A stretch of 64,000 nt of DNA from JALCSJ01 sp036788835 (lineage in GTDB: Bacteria; Bacillota; Negativicutes; Acidaminococcales; Acidaminococcaceae): NCBI GenBank assembly GCA_036788835.1, contig DAIQMR010000003.1:50059-114058 (forward strand). The letters are read 5' to 3'. Under the pieces are notes generated by a model. It made no database searches. It worked only from the letters and a program-made list of their open reading frames with translations, and was not told where the DNA came from. Made by a program: the position numbers and the translations under genes. Numbering within the stretch: position 1 is the stretch's first letter; every line of letters starts with the position of its first letter. Positions 34,781 through 43,211 of this stretch are shown piece by piece.

Positions 34781-35289
34781 ATACGGATGTTCACAACCCG
34801 CCTACGCAGCCTACGCCGGTTGTTCCTACTGTACCAAAGGTGCAGGAACCTATAACTCAGGAAGAAGCCAAACCGGTCAATGACCAGGGCTGGGGTTTGG
34901 ATCGTATTAGGACGAAAGCATCCATGCCCGTATATCTGGTTACGGAAAAAGGTATGACCAGAGAAGGGGCTTACGATGTCAGCGAGGATGCAACAGGGGT
35001 GAAGATGCATACCACACTGAACACTGTTTCCGACCCTCAGGATGATATTACAGAGCATCGGTCCACAACGGCACAATATACTCAGAACAATACTACAGGT
35101 ACTTTCGACGTGGTGTTTGATGGTTCTATTGTTAAAATGACACCTCAGGACGACAACGCCAGACAAATGATTGTAGATAATGAAGGAACACGTTATATTT
35201 CCTTGTTCAGAGGTGGTCTGAATACCACACTGAATAATATGGGTGTTGTTTTGGAAAGTATTAAAGCTGTCTACTTGGTAGCCAAGTAA
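34123..35289 (+). pseudogene. 3' remainder of the TpsA exoprotein gene, downstream of the internal TGA
   Basis: The frame continues without further stops for 388 codons: KAAVLGYTST, completion of repeat five, two more repeats, a Pro/Thr-rich linker (PPTQPTPVVPTVP) and a C-terminal domain of about 140 residues ending VYLVAK. Only the single TGA at 34120 separates it from the 5' part; a TGG-to-TGA change would restore one 2113-codon protein. No ribosome binding site supports independent translation. The same bases code for TGA stops elsewhere in the window (priA, def, prkC), so recoding is unlikely. Confidence 0.75.
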
Positions 35290-35314
35290 AGAGATGAAAA
35301 CAAAGGGGATGTAA

Positions 35315-37021
35315 TTGTTCATGAGAAAGCATAGACGTACTTTACTGACCGCTCTAGTACTGACGGGTTTAATAAGTGTTAATCTGGAAATAGCCGCAGC
35401 TGCCAGTGTGGCAGGGGGAACAGCACCTACAGCCGGTTCTACCATGCGTGAAATTAAGGATATGAAACTGGACCAGCCTATTAAGCGGAAACCGCAAATC
35501 GAAATAACCAAGGGTGAGCAAGTCAGTTGGCCTATCGATGACCAGGTAAAAATTAAGGTTAACGGGTTTCGTCTGGGCAGCCAGGATGTTCTGACTCAGG
35601 CCGATGTAGATAGGTTGCTCCATGACAAAATCGGCAAAGAGCTGACTTTTAAAGATTTAAATCATGCGGCGGAAAAGCTGACGGCCTATTTGCAAAAAAA
35701 AGATTATATGGTGGCCAAGGTTTATCTGCCGGCCCAGAGAATCAATAATGGGATAGTGGAGTTTCAGGCTGTCATCGGCAAATACGACCAAATTATCATA
35801 AATAATGATTCCGGCATTAAGGATGGTGCTATCCGTAATCAGATTGCTCCGCTCAAAGCCGGCAATTACATTAAGCGCAGCGAAGTGGAACGGGCTGTGT
35901 GGCTGATTAATGATGTGGCTTCCGCAGATTCCAAAGTAACTATTGCACCGGGGACCAAGCCTGGAACGTCTAATGTAACCTTTATAGTCCATAAACACAA
36001 AGGGCCTACAGGCAGTGCCTATGTGGATAATTACGGCAATAGATATACCGGGTACAATGAAGTAGGGGTAAACTATGATTGGCTGAATCCCACGAAAAAC
36101 GGCGATACTGTTTCTCTGGAGGGATTGACCACCGGTGGCGGCAAGAACAACTATGGGATGACCTACTTTATTCCAATGGGCAAAGACGGACACCGCTTTG
36201 ATATTGGCTATAGCCGTCTGCATTATATTCTGGGCAATGAATTCAGGTCTGCGGATGCCGATGGTAAATCTGATACCTTCCATATTGGCTGGCGCTATGC
36301 TATTGAAAGATCCAGCCGGCGGAATCAGTATGTAGGGCTGAGGTTTGAGACAAGCAAGCTGGAAGATTTCCAGCTTGGGAAAATGAGCTCTGATAAACGG
36401 GACAGGGGCATGGTGGCCTCTTATTACGGTGATGAGATTGACCCCAAAGGTTCCACTAATTACAGTATTGAATATAAATGGGGCCATTTGGGCATACTGA
36501 ATGACAAGGCTATGGCTAATGACCTAGCAGGAGCGCAAACAGAGGGATCTTTCCACAAGTTCTCCACTTATAATGTGCGGCAGCAGACCTTTGACCAGCG
36601 TAGTTATATGCTCTTTACTTTACGTGGGCAAGTGGCTAACAGAAACTTGGATTCTTACGAAAAGCTGGAACTGGGAGGCGCCTACGGAGTGCGGGCCTAT
36701 CCTCAGGGAGAGGCTTCCGGGGATATAGGGTATATTGTTTCCGCTGAATACCGTTACATTATTCCTTTGAAGGCTAGACCGGACCAGACTTTCCAATTGG
36801 CAGCATTTCTGGATAATGGTGCGGTGCGAATTAATAAGGACAATTATTCCGGCAAAGATAATTATCGGCATTTGTCCGGTGCTGGCATTGGCTTTTTGTG
36901 GGGACGCACTGATGATTGGCTGTTACGTGCGTCTTATGCCTGGAAACTGGGATCAGAAACCTATCAATCAGAGACTGACAGTAATGGCAGATTCAGGGTT
37001 CAATTTGTAAAATATTTCTAA
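35315..37021 (+). CDS. TpsB outer-membrane transporter (ShlB/FhaC/HecB family)
   Basis: Omp85-superfamily 16-strand barrel that secretes the TpsA partner. A signal peptide (to about residue 30) is followed by a POTRA region (about 75-230: IKVNGFRLGSQDVLTQADVDRLL, then YLQKKDYMVAKVYLPAQ) and a barrel with the conserved LGGAYGVRAYPQGEASGD motif of lid loop L6 (VRGY/VRAY-P) and a terminal aromatic (KYF). 568 aa is standard. Start TTG 35315 has AAAGGGG six bases upstream; ATG 35321 is the alternative. It lies 25 bases after the exoprotein frame and needs an outer membrane to work, a strong sign of a diderm host. Confidence 0.93.
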   Translation: MFMRKHRRTLLTALVLTGLISVNLEIAAAASVAGGTAPTAGSTMREIKDMKLDQPIKRKPQIEITKGEQVSWPIDDQVKIKVNGFRLGSQDVLTQADVDRLLHDKIGKELTFKDLNHAAEKLTAYLQKKDYMVAKVYLPAQRINNGIVEFQAVIGKYDQIIINNDSGIKDGAIRNQIAPLKAGNYIKRSEVERAVWLINDVASADSKVTIAPGTKPGTSNVTFIVHKHKGPTGSAYVDNYGNRYTGYNEVGVNYDWLNPTKNGDTVSLEGLTTGGGKNNYGMTYFIPMGKDGHRFDIGYSRLHYILGNEFRSADADGKSDTFHIGWRYAIERSSRRNQYVGLRFETSKLEDFQLGKMSSDKRDRGMVASYYGDEIDPKGSTNYSIEYKWGHLGILNDKAMANDLAGAQTEGSFHKFSTYNVRQQTFDQRSYMLFTLRGQVANRNLDSYEKLELGGAYGVRAYPQGEASGDIGYIVSAEYRYIIPLKARPDQTFQLAAFLDNGAVRINKDNYSGKDNYRHLSGAGIGFLWGRTDDWLLRASYAWKLGSETYQSETDSNGRFRVQFVKYF

Positions 37022-37023
37022 AT

Positions 37024-37089
37024 GGGACAGTAGCTTTAAGCAAGAAACGGCCGGAACCAGGGGGTTCCGACCGTTTCTTGTGTGTCCCA
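37024..37089 (+). terminator. Large hairpin after the TPS locus, without a T run
   Basis: An 18-bp stem with one mismatch (CAAGAAACGGCCGGAACC at 37041-37058 with GGTTCCGACCGTTTCTTG at 37063-37080) sits on an outer GGGACA/TGTCCC pairing (37024 and 37084). No poly-T follows on either strand, so it may be a stability hairpin or part of the repeat element next to it rather than a classical terminator. Confidence 0.45.
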
Positions 37090-37156
37090 ATGGACTGGTT
37101 TTTGTAACGGCCCAGGGAGTTTCTATGGTGTGACAAATGGACTTTGGTTACACTTT
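37081..37156 (-). repeat. Palindromic intergenic element, copy 1
   Basis: Read on the minus strand it runs AAAAGTGTAACC...CCATTTGTCACACC...CCAGTCCA...GGGACACA and aligns end to end, with scattered differences, to the element at 41322-41408 (shared AAGTGT, CCATTTGTnACACC, CTGGG, ACCAGTCC). It lies between the TPS hairpin and the mgtA stop. Confidence 0.55.
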
Positions 37157-37159
37157 TCA

Positions 37160-39847
37160 TCACAACAGTTCGCCATAACGTTTAATATAAAAGTCTTTAA
37201 CTACAGTGGCGGTGAACATATAGCCGATGATGATAAGTAATAAGTAACCAAAATAAGAAATGGGAAGAACCATAAGGCCAAGAGGCCCGGCCAAGGGTGT
37301 AACTGGCAGCAAGGTTACTATTATACTTCCTACCAGTGTAAGGACAATTAACGCAGGAGAAGCACTGCTTTGGATAAAAGGCAACTTGGGAGTCCTAATC
37401 ATGTGAATAATCAAGGTCTGGCTCCACATGGATTCCACAAACCAGCCTGTTTGGAAAACTGCCATATAGGTCAGTTTATCTGTCGCTGCAGTTAAGCCTG
37501 TATATAGTTGCCCGCCTGTAAATAAGGGACAAATGTAAAAATACATTAGCACGTAAGTGACGATATCAAAGATAGAGCTGGCAGGTCCCATCCATAGCAT
37601 GAATTTGGTAATGGAACCGGCCTCCCACTTTCTGGGGGACAGGAGAAATTCACTGTCTACATTGTCCCAGGGAATAGCTAGGCAGGATAGGTCATAAACC
37701 ATGCTCAACAAAATAAGCTGTAAAGCCGTCATGGGTAAAAAGGGCAGAAAAGCACCTGCTATTAAGACAGAAAGCATATTACCGAAATTAGCGGAAACAG
37801 TCATCTTAATATACTTAATCATGTTGGCAGAGGTTTTCCGGCCCTCAATAATCCCATCTTCCAAGACCAGCAAATCTTTTTCCAACAAAATAACATCTGC
37901 AGATTCTTTGGCTACATCCACGGCTGTATCAACAGAGATACCAACATCGCTAGCCCGCATGGCAGCAGCATCGTTAATACCATCGCCCATATAACCGACC
38001 AGATGTCCGCGGTTTCGCAAAGCATTAATAACAGTAGCTTTTTGGGCAGGGGACAGCTTAGCGAAAATTGTATTTTTCTCTGCTAGGTCTCCTATTTCCT
38101 CGGGAGACAAAGTTTCCATTTGAGAACCTAAAAGGACACCGGTAACATTGAGGCCAACCTGCCGGCAGACATGGACAGTAACCCTATCGCTGTCCCCGGT
38201 GAGAATCTTAATGCTCACACCGTGTTCTTGTAAAGCCTTTAAGGCTGCGGCAGTAGTTTCTTTGGGAGGATCCAAAAAGGCTAAATAACCCATAAGGACC
38301 AGATCTTTTTCGTCATCCACTGCGAATTCACCTACCGGCGCAGGATTGGTTTTTTGGGCCAGGGCAATAACCCGCATACCTTCGTTGTCCAGCTCTTGAA
38401 CCTTGGTCAGCACAATGGTTCTCAGTTCAGGTGTTAAGTTCACAACTGAATTTTTATATTCTACGAAAGAACAGGCCTGAAGCATCTCATGAACGGCACC
38501 TTTGGTAATCATCTGGGTTTTACCCTTTTGGTCCTTGATTACTACGCTCATCCGGCGGCGTTCAAAATCAAAGGGTATTTCATCTACCTTTGTGTAGGCA
38601 TGTTGATGTAGATGCTTTTTTGTAGCGTAGTCAATAATTGATAAATCCAGCAGATTTTTTAACCCTGTCTGATAGAAACTGTTTAAAAAGGCATGGCGCA
38701 AAACCCTGTCATCTTCTTCACCCATAACATTCATATGGTACTCCAGAATAATCTTATCCTGGGTTAGAGTACCGGTTTTATCTGTGCAGAGAATATCGAT
38801 AGAACCAAGATTTTGGATGGCATGGAGATTTTTAATAATAACTTTTTTCTTGCCCATGTTCAGAGAACCCTTAGCTAAACAGCTGGTAACAAGCATGGGC
38901 AGCATTTCAGGTGTTAGACCAACAGCTACGGAAATAGCAAACAAACCGGCCTGGAGCCAATCTCCTTTGGTTAAACCATTAAGAATAAAGACAATAGGAA
39001 CCATAACAAGCATAAAACGAACCAAAATCCAGGAAACAGCATTCATACCTTTTTCAAAGCCGGTAACGACAGGCTTGGTCTCAAGCTCTTTAGCCAAGCT
39101 GCCGAAAATTGTGCTGTTGCCGGTGCCGATTACTATACACTGTGCTGTGCCGCTGATAACAGTAGTGCCCATAAAACCTAAATTGGCAAGTTCGGTTACC
39201 GCTTGTTGGGGCTGCGAAAGAATAGAATGACCTTGCTTTTCCACAGGGGCACTTTCGCCGGTGAGAGCAGCTTGGTTAATAAACAAGTCCTTAGTTGCAA
39301 TAAAACGGACATCAGCAGGGAGCATATCTCCGGCACTGAGTTTAACCAGGTCACCGGGTACCAATTCTTCCAAAGGAATTTCCTGCTGTCCATGGCCTAG
39401 ACGAATGACGGCGGCAGTGGTGCGAATCATGGCGCTGAGCTTTGCTGCGGCATTGTTGCTCTTGGTATCCTGCACGAAGTGTAAAACACCGGATAAGAGC
39501 ATCATGGTCACGATGATAATAACCGTGGCAGGATTTTTGTCTTCGGGAGCAGCCCAAATAATATTAGTGCAGGCTGAAATACAGGCCAAAACAACTAAAA
39601 CTGCAGTAAAAGGATTAACAAAAGCTTCATACAATCTTTTGCTTAACCCGGATTTTTGTTTGTGAGTAACAATGTTGGAACCATATTTTTTCCTTGCTGA
39701 GGAAATTGCTTCCGAGGCTAGTCCCGCAGAGCTACAGGACAATTCCGTGCGTAAGGTATTTTCATCTACAGTCGCGAAATTGCGCAATTTATTTTCTGTT
39801 GATTTAGTATTATTTATTTCGTTTAGTAAAGTATCGATAATGATCAT
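37160..39847 (-). CDS. mgtA: Magnesium-importing P-type ATPase
   Basis: P3B-type ATPase importing Mg2+ across the inner membrane. The 895-aa protein has LTGESAPVEKQG (actuator domain), the phosphorylation loop CTDKTGTLTQDK, nucleotide-domain ILTGDSDRVT and the hinge MGDGINDAAAM, with about ten transmembrane helices including six after the hinge. ATG 39847 is preceded by GAGGTGG. A leader of about 250 bases with a terminator precedes it, so expression is probably controlled by attenuation. Confidence 0.95.
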   Translation of the reverse strand: MIIIDTLLNEINNTKSTENKLRNFATVDENTLRTELSCSSAGLASEAISSARKKYGSNIVTHKQKSGLSKRLYEAFVNPFTAVLVVLACISACTNIIWAAPEDKNPATVIIIVTMMLLSGVLHFVQDTKSNNAAAKLSAMIRTTAAVIRLGHGQQEIPLEELVPGDLVKLSAGDMLPADVRFIATKDLFINQAALTGESAPVEKQGHSILSQPQQAVTELANLGFMGTTVISGTAQCIVIGTGNSTIFGSLAKELETKPVVTGFEKGMNAVSWILVRFMLVMVPIVFILNGLTKGDWLQAGLFAISVAVGLTPEMLPMLVTSCLAKGSLNMGKKKVIIKNLHAIQNLGSIDILCTDKTGTLTQDKIILEYHMNVMGEEDDRVLRHAFLNSFYQTGLKNLLDLSIIDYATKKHLHQHAYTKVDEIPFDFERRRMSVVIKDQKGKTQMITKGAVHEMLQACSFVEYKNSVVNLTPELRTIVLTKVQELDNEGMRVIALAQKTNPAPVGEFAVDDEKDLVLMGYLAFLDPPKETTAAALKALQEHGVSIKILTGDSDRVTVHVCRQVGLNVTGVLLGSQMETLSPEEIGDLAEKNTIFAKLSPAQKATVINALRNRGHLVGYMGDGINDAAAMRASDVGISVDTAVDVAKESADVILLEKDLLVLEDGIIEGRKTSANMIKYIKMTVSANFGNMLSVLIAGAFLPFLPMTALQLILLSMVYDLSCLAIPWDNVDSEFLLSPRKWEAGSITKFMLWMGPASSIFDIVTYVLMYFYICPLFTGGQLYTGLTAATDKLTYMAVFQTGWFVESMWSQTLIIHMIRTPKLPFIQSSASPALIVLTLVGSIIVTLLPVTPLAGPLGLMVLPISYFGYLLLIIIGYMFTATVVKDFYIKRYGELL

Positions 39848-40105
39848 TTTTCCACCTCTTTCCGGTGGTGGTAAGCTCCTTAAATGGACATAAAAATACC
39901 ACCGACCTTTGTTTTGGCAAAGCGTCGGTGGTCAATAGAGAGCACACTCAAAGAAGCCCCTGAACAGATAGTCCGGTGCCATCAAAGAGCATATCGACAA
40001 CTAATGCTTTGCTGTTTCTACTTCGCGGATAGCTACTCATACGAGTGGTCACCAGCCTTTCAGATTAAAAATTTTAGATGCAAGATCACAAAAATAACTC
40101 CAACC
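39848..40105 (-). promoter_or_regulatory. Long structured leader of mgtA, class unknown
   Basis: About 258 bases between the predicted transcription start and the mgtA ATG on the minus strand. It contains local hairpins (for example ACTCGTATGAGT), a terminator (39892-39932) and a final CCACC...GGTGG pairing that would cover the GAGGTGG ribosome binding site. The M-box (ykoK) consensus GTTAGGTGAGGCTCCT...GACGCCAATGGGT is not found. A 9-codon frame (GTG 40089 to TGA 40060) with GGAG upstream could be a leader peptide, but this is weak. Mg2+ sensing is inferred only from the gene it precedes. Confidence 0.6.
39892..39932 (-). terminator. Intrinsic terminator (attenuator) ahead of mgtA
   Basis: Minus-strand stem ACCACCGAC (39932-39924) with GTCGGTGGT (39906-39898), extended inward by CTTTG/CAAAG pairing, followed by ATTTTTA. 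It sits 45 bases before the mgtA start inside the leader. Confidence 0.85.
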
Positions 40106-40111
40106 GTTCTT

Positions 40112-40140
40112 ATGTTAGCCTAAAAAAAATATTTTGTCAA
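40112..40140 (-). promoter_or_regulatory. Promoter of mgtA
   Basis: Minus strand: TTGACA (40140-40135), 17-base spacer, TAACAT (40117-40112), about 265 bases upstream of the mgtA ATG. Confidence 0.75.
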
Positions 40141-40193
40141 CGTTGGGGACTTTCATTCTTTTGTTAGGGAAATTTTCGGAACCTTTGGCTAAT

Positions 40194-40268
40194 CTGTGAC
40201 AAAAGTGATTGACTTGTCTGTTGCGCTGCTGATTTTCTGAGCTGTGATAACTTGTCCTTTTTGTCACA
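40194..40268 (+). repeat. Palindromic intergenic element, copy 2
   Basis: Begins TGTGACAAAA and ends TTTTTGTCACA, an inverted repeat; read on the minus strand the interior (GGACA, CAGAAAATC, GCAACAGACAAGTC) lines up with the copy at 41322-41408. It occupies the gap between the divergent mgtA and AEC promoters. Confidence 0.5.
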
Positions 40269-40274
40269 TTTTTG

Positions 40275-40303
40275 CTTACAAATACAGAAAAACTTGCTAT
40301 AAT
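40275..40303 (+). promoter_or_regulatory. Promoter of the AEC transporter gene
   Basis: CTTACA (40275-40280), 17-base spacer, TATAAT (40298-40303) with a TGn extension. It lies inside the longer open frame, supporting the ATG at 40341. Confidence 0.7.
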
Positions 40304-40340
40304 ACTTTTATACAAAAAAAGATTTGCGAGGGGTATAAAT

Positions 40341-41315
40341 ATGGTTTTTTGGTTTATTATTAAAAACACAATGCTGCCAATATTTTTTCTGGTTGGCCTG
40401 GGATTTTTTCTGGACAAAAAATTTGGCATAAATGTTAAAACCTTGTCCAAATTAATGTTTTATTTAATCATACCGAGCTTTATTTTTGTCAATGTGTATA
40501 AAATGCAACCGGATATTGGCAGTATAAAAGCCTTGTGTGGAGTTGTAACTATTATGGTTAGCGCATTTGTTATTGCTACCATTATTAGCAGGGTGCGCCA
40601 TTACGACATCGGCATGTTACAGGTCTGTCGCAATTCTTTAATGTTTAACAACTCAGGGAATTTAGGCGTGGCCTTGATTCTGTTGGTGTTTTCTCATGAA
40701 CCGTTTATGGTGAACGGAGAAACACCTTATTTGGCAGAGGCCATGGCCGTACAAATAATGGTTTATATTTATCAAAATATAACAGTAAATACTTTGGGAT
40801 TATATCAAGCCGGGCGTGGGAAACTGTCTTCAAGGAAAACTTTGAAAGTGGTTTTTAGTATGCCCGTTTTGTATATGATGGCTTCGGCTCTTTTAGGAAG
40901 ATATCTTCAATATGATGCCAGCAAACTGTTCCTGTGGCCAATCATGGAAATGTCAGCTCAGGCCCTTTTGCCGGTGGCTATGCTTAGCATCGGGGCTCAA
41001 TTGTCCCAGACGGAAATCCGCTGGCTGGATAAAGATGTGTGGATAGTGAGTATTATGAAGCTGATTGGGCTGCCAATTCTCGGCCTGTTGATTATTTATG
41101 TGGCGAATACCTTTTGGCCGGACATCTTTACTCCGGTGTCAGCAACGGTGTTCTTGATTTACTGTGCTATTCCTACCGCGGTGAATTCTGCCTTGTTTTC
41201 CATTGAATTCGACAATCATCCGGATTTTGCTACCCAGGTAGTTATGAATACCACGGCTTTAAGCGCTATAACAATGACCTTCTTTATCTTCTTAGGACAT
41301 GTGCTGTTTGTGTAA
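40341..41315 (+). CDS. AEC (auxin efflux carrier) family transporter
   Basis: Secondary transporter of the Mem_trans family, in bacteria often exporting or importing dicarboxylates such as malate; the substrate is not readable here. 324 aa with about ten hydrophobic helices in two halves. Typical segments are MLPIFFLVGLGFFLDKKFGINVKTLSK near the N-terminus, FNNSGNLGVALILL, and AIPTAVNSALFSIEF near the end. Start ATG 40341 has GAGGGG upstream and lies downstream of a promoter. Confidence 0.88.
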   Translation: MVFWFIIKNTMLPIFFLVGLGFFLDKKFGINVKTLSKLMFYLIIPSFIFVNVYKMQPDIGSIKALCGVVTIMVSAFVIATIISRVRHYDIGMLQVCRNSLMFNNSGNLGVALILLVFSHEPFMVNGETPYLAEAMAVQIMVYIYQNITVNTLGLYQAGRGKLSSRKTLKVVFSMPVLYMMASALLGRYLQYDASKLFLWPIMEMSAQALLPVAMLSIGAQLSQTEIRWLDKDVWIVSIMKLIGLPILGLLIIYVANTFWPDIFTPVSATVFLIYCAIPTAVNSALFSIEFDNHPDFATQVVMNTTALSAITMTFFIFLGHVLFV

Positions 41316-41321
41316 AGAAAA

Positions 41322-41427
41322 AAGTGTGACAAAAGGGACAGGGCCATTTGTAACACCCCGGAAAACCGCTGGGTTGCGACAAACAGACCAGTCCCTTTAG
41401 TCACACTTGTCCCTCTGTCACACTTTT
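41322..41427 (+). repeat. Palindromic intergenic element, copy 3 (with an extra half-arm)
   Basis: AAGTGTGACAAAAGGGACAGG (41322-41342) is the near-perfect inverse of CCAGTCCCTTTAGTCACACTT (41388-41408), enclosing about 45 bases that include ACCCCGG and CTGGGTTGCGAC. A third arm, GTCCCTCTGTCACACTT (41409-41425), repeats the right end. It fills the gap between two convergent stops and could form a bidirectional hairpin. Confidence 0.6.
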
Positions 41428-42467
41428 CGCCCGGCTAGAGCATCAGTAAGGATGGGCCATACATCAGGGGTTTCGAAACCTTTTCGCCAACTGGCGATGC
41501 CCGCCAAATGATATTTTTCAACGAGTTTTATTTTTTCTAAAAGAGAATATTTATCTTCCTGCCACACCTGATAAATGGTATTGCCTTGCCGATAGGTGAG
41601 ATAATACTGTCCTAATTCCGGCAGCCAGATAGGTTGAATATTATGAGCAATAATCAAATCTTCCATAGCCGCCATTTGAATTGTTCTGCCGGTAGTTTTC
41701 CCGCCCTTAGTAGCCCAAAGGCGGGAATAGAAGGGTAGACCCAAAACTAATTTCTTGGCCGGAATGTATTGGAGGGTGGCTTTAACTTTTTCCTCCACCC
41801 AATTTAACGCTGCGGTGGAACCGGCTTTGTGCATACTAGGTATATACTGGTCGTAGGTCATAACCATTACATAGTCACAAATATTGCCAATGGCTTGTCT
41901 ATCAAAACATTTGGACCAATAAGGCTCATCGCTGGGAACAGTAATATCCATGGAAAGAGTCAGGTTTTTATCCCTGCAGGCATTGGCAATGTCCTGAACA
42001 AATTGAGTCAGGGCTTCTTTGTCACGATCACGGATGTTTTCAAAATCCAGATTATAACCGTCTAATTTATAACTGTCAGCGTAATCAAGCATTTGCCGAA
42101 TTACATTATTGCGGGCTTTTTCGTTGTGGAGCAGATCATGGGTAAGAGTGTGGTCAAACCCATTATCAAGGAGGGCCCAAACTTTATAACCTTTATCCCT
42201 GAGTTTTTCTGCTTCGGCGGGAGTGCTTTTAGCCTTTATATGACCGTTTTTATCGGTAATAGTAAACCAGCAGGGAGAAGCCACATTAACCCCTTCCACC
42301 GGGGGCAACTGTGTCAGGGCATTCTTTCGGGAATCGGCATTGGCCTGCCAGACTAGATTGATTTTGGCAGGACTACCGGAAACAGTAATGCCGGCAGCCT
42401 GAGCGATAGAGTGGGAAAGGCTGAATAACGTAAGCAAACAAATAATCAAGATTTTTTTCGTGGTCAT
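41418..42467 (-). CDS. Exported glycoside hydrolase family 18 protein
   Basis: Secreted or periplasmic TIM-barrel hydrolase related to chitinases and YaaH-type peptidoglycan/N-acetylglucosamine hydrolases. A signal peptide (MTTKKILIICLLTLFSLSHS, cleaved near AQA) is followed by the barrel with the catalytic DGYNLDFE (Glu is the acid) and MTYDQY, then LVLGLPFYSRLW and a C-terminal SWRKGFETPDVWP. There is no LysM or SLH domain. Start ATG 42467 (349 aa) has GGAGGG upstream; the longer frame adds an unrelated leader. The substrate is probably cell-wall glycan, by inference. Confidence 0.85.
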   Translation of the reverse strand: MTTKKILIICLLTLFSLSHSIAQAAGITVSGSPAKINLVWQANADSRKNALTQLPPVEGVNVASPCWFTITDKNGHIKAKSTPAEAEKLRDKGYKVWALLDNGFDHTLTHDLLHNEKARNNVIRQMLDYADSYKLDGYNLDFENIRDRDKEALTQFVQDIANACRDKNLTLSMDITVPSDEPYWSKCFDRQAIGNICDYVMVMTYDQYIPSMHKAGSTAALNWVEEKVKATLQYIPAKKLVLGLPFYSRLWATKGGKTTGRTIQMAAMEDLIIAHNIQPIWLPELGQYYLTYRQGNTIYQVWQEDKYSLLEKIKLVEKYHLAGIASWRKGFETPDVWPILTDALAGRKV

Positions 42468-42496
42468 AAAAACTATTCCCTCCAGAATTATCGAAA

Positions 42497-42526
42497 AGTA
42501 TATTAAACGAAAACCATTAATCACAA
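42497..42526 (-). promoter_or_regulatory. Possible promoter of the GH18 gene
   Basis: Minus strand TTGTGA (42526-42521), 18-base spacer, TATACT (42502-42497), 30 bases upstream of the ATG. Confidence 0.5.
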
Positions 42527-42567
42527 TGGATTTAATTAACGGTATATGCTTATTTTACCGCAAATAG

Positions 42568-42576
42568 TGGTATAAT
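42568..42576 (+). promoter_or_regulatory. Extended -10 promoter of the HD-domain gene
   Basis: TGGTATAAT followed by AAAA, with no strong -35; same string as before def and uvrB. Confidence 0.6.
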
Positions 42577-42609
42577 AAAAGGCAATCGATATTTGAGGAG
42601 GAATTAGAA

Positions 42610-43170
42610 ATGGCAGAAATAACCAGAGACGAAGCGTGGAAGTTATTAACCGAATATAATAAGGATAAATTTCATTTGCACCATGCTCAAACAGTAGAAG
42701 GTGTAATGCGGTATTTTGCCAAGGAACTTGGGTATGAAAATGAAGTGGATTTTTGGGGCATAGTAGGGTTGCTCCATGATTTGGATTTTGAAATGTATCC
42801 TAACGAGCATTGTAAAAAAGAAGCCCAAATACTTAGGGATAAGGGCATTGATGAAAAAATTGTTCATGCGGTGGAATGCCACGGCTATGGCATCTGCACA
42901 GACGTAAAACCGGAACACCAAATGGAAAAGATTCTTTTTGCCACAGATGAATTATCAGGACTGATTGGTGCAGCAGCTTTAATGCGCCCCTCTAAGAGCG
43001 TTCAGGATATGGAACTAAAATCCGTGAAGAAGAAATTTAAAGATAAACATTTTGCTGCAGGCTGCAGCCGGGATGTTATTAAACAAGGAGCCGACATGCT
43101 GGGCTGGGACTTAGATAAACTAATTTCCGATACTATCTTGGCCATGCGAACCTGCGAAATCCCCATGTAA
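42610..43170 (+). CDS. HD-domain (HDIG) phosphohydrolase family protein
   Basis: Metal-dependent hydrolase of the HD superfamily; the substrate is unknown. The 186-aa protein has the His of FHLHHAQTVEG, the paired VGLLHDLDFE (His-Asp motif), HAVECHGYG and ATDELSGLIGA, in the usual H...HD...D order. GAGGAGG precedes ATG 42610. Single gene: its own promoter upstream, terminator immediately downstream. Confidence 0.85.
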   Translation: MAEITRDEAWKLLTEYNKDKFHLHHAQTVEGVMRYFAKELGYENEVDFWGIVGLLHDLDFEMYPNEHCKKEAQILRDKGIDEKIVHAVECHGYGICTDVKPEHQMEKILFATDELSGLIGAAALMRPSKSVQDMELKSVKKKFKDKHFAAGCSRDVIKQGADMLGWDLDKLISDTILAMRTCEIPM

Positions 43171-43173
43171 ACT

Positions 43174-43206
43174 AAAAAAGGAGTGGCTTTTGCCACTCCT
43201 TTTTTG
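43174..43206. terminator. Bidirectional terminator between convergent genes
   Basis: AAAAAAGGAGTGGC (43174-43187), TTTT loop, GCCACTCCTTTTTT (43192-43205). A-rich and T-rich flanks make it functional on both strands, serving the HD gene and the aminotransferase gene. Confidence 0.93.
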
Positions 43207-43211
43207 TCGCC

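Noticed and set aside
34324..35511. 395-codon open frame antisense to the TPS genes
   Set aside because: It lies wholly opposite the exoprotein 3' end and the tpsB start, spans the gap between them, and encodes an implausible protein without motifs; it is a shadow of codon bias.
40060..40089. Nine-codon leader peptide in the mgtA leader
   Set aside because: The Shine-Dalgarno would lie only a few bases from the predicted transcript 5' end and the peptide has no telling codons; mentioned only as a possibility.
39848..40105. M-box (ykoK) Mg2+ riboswitch in the mgtA leader
   Set aside because: The conserved M-box core segments are not present on the minus strand, so I kept the leader as unassigned.
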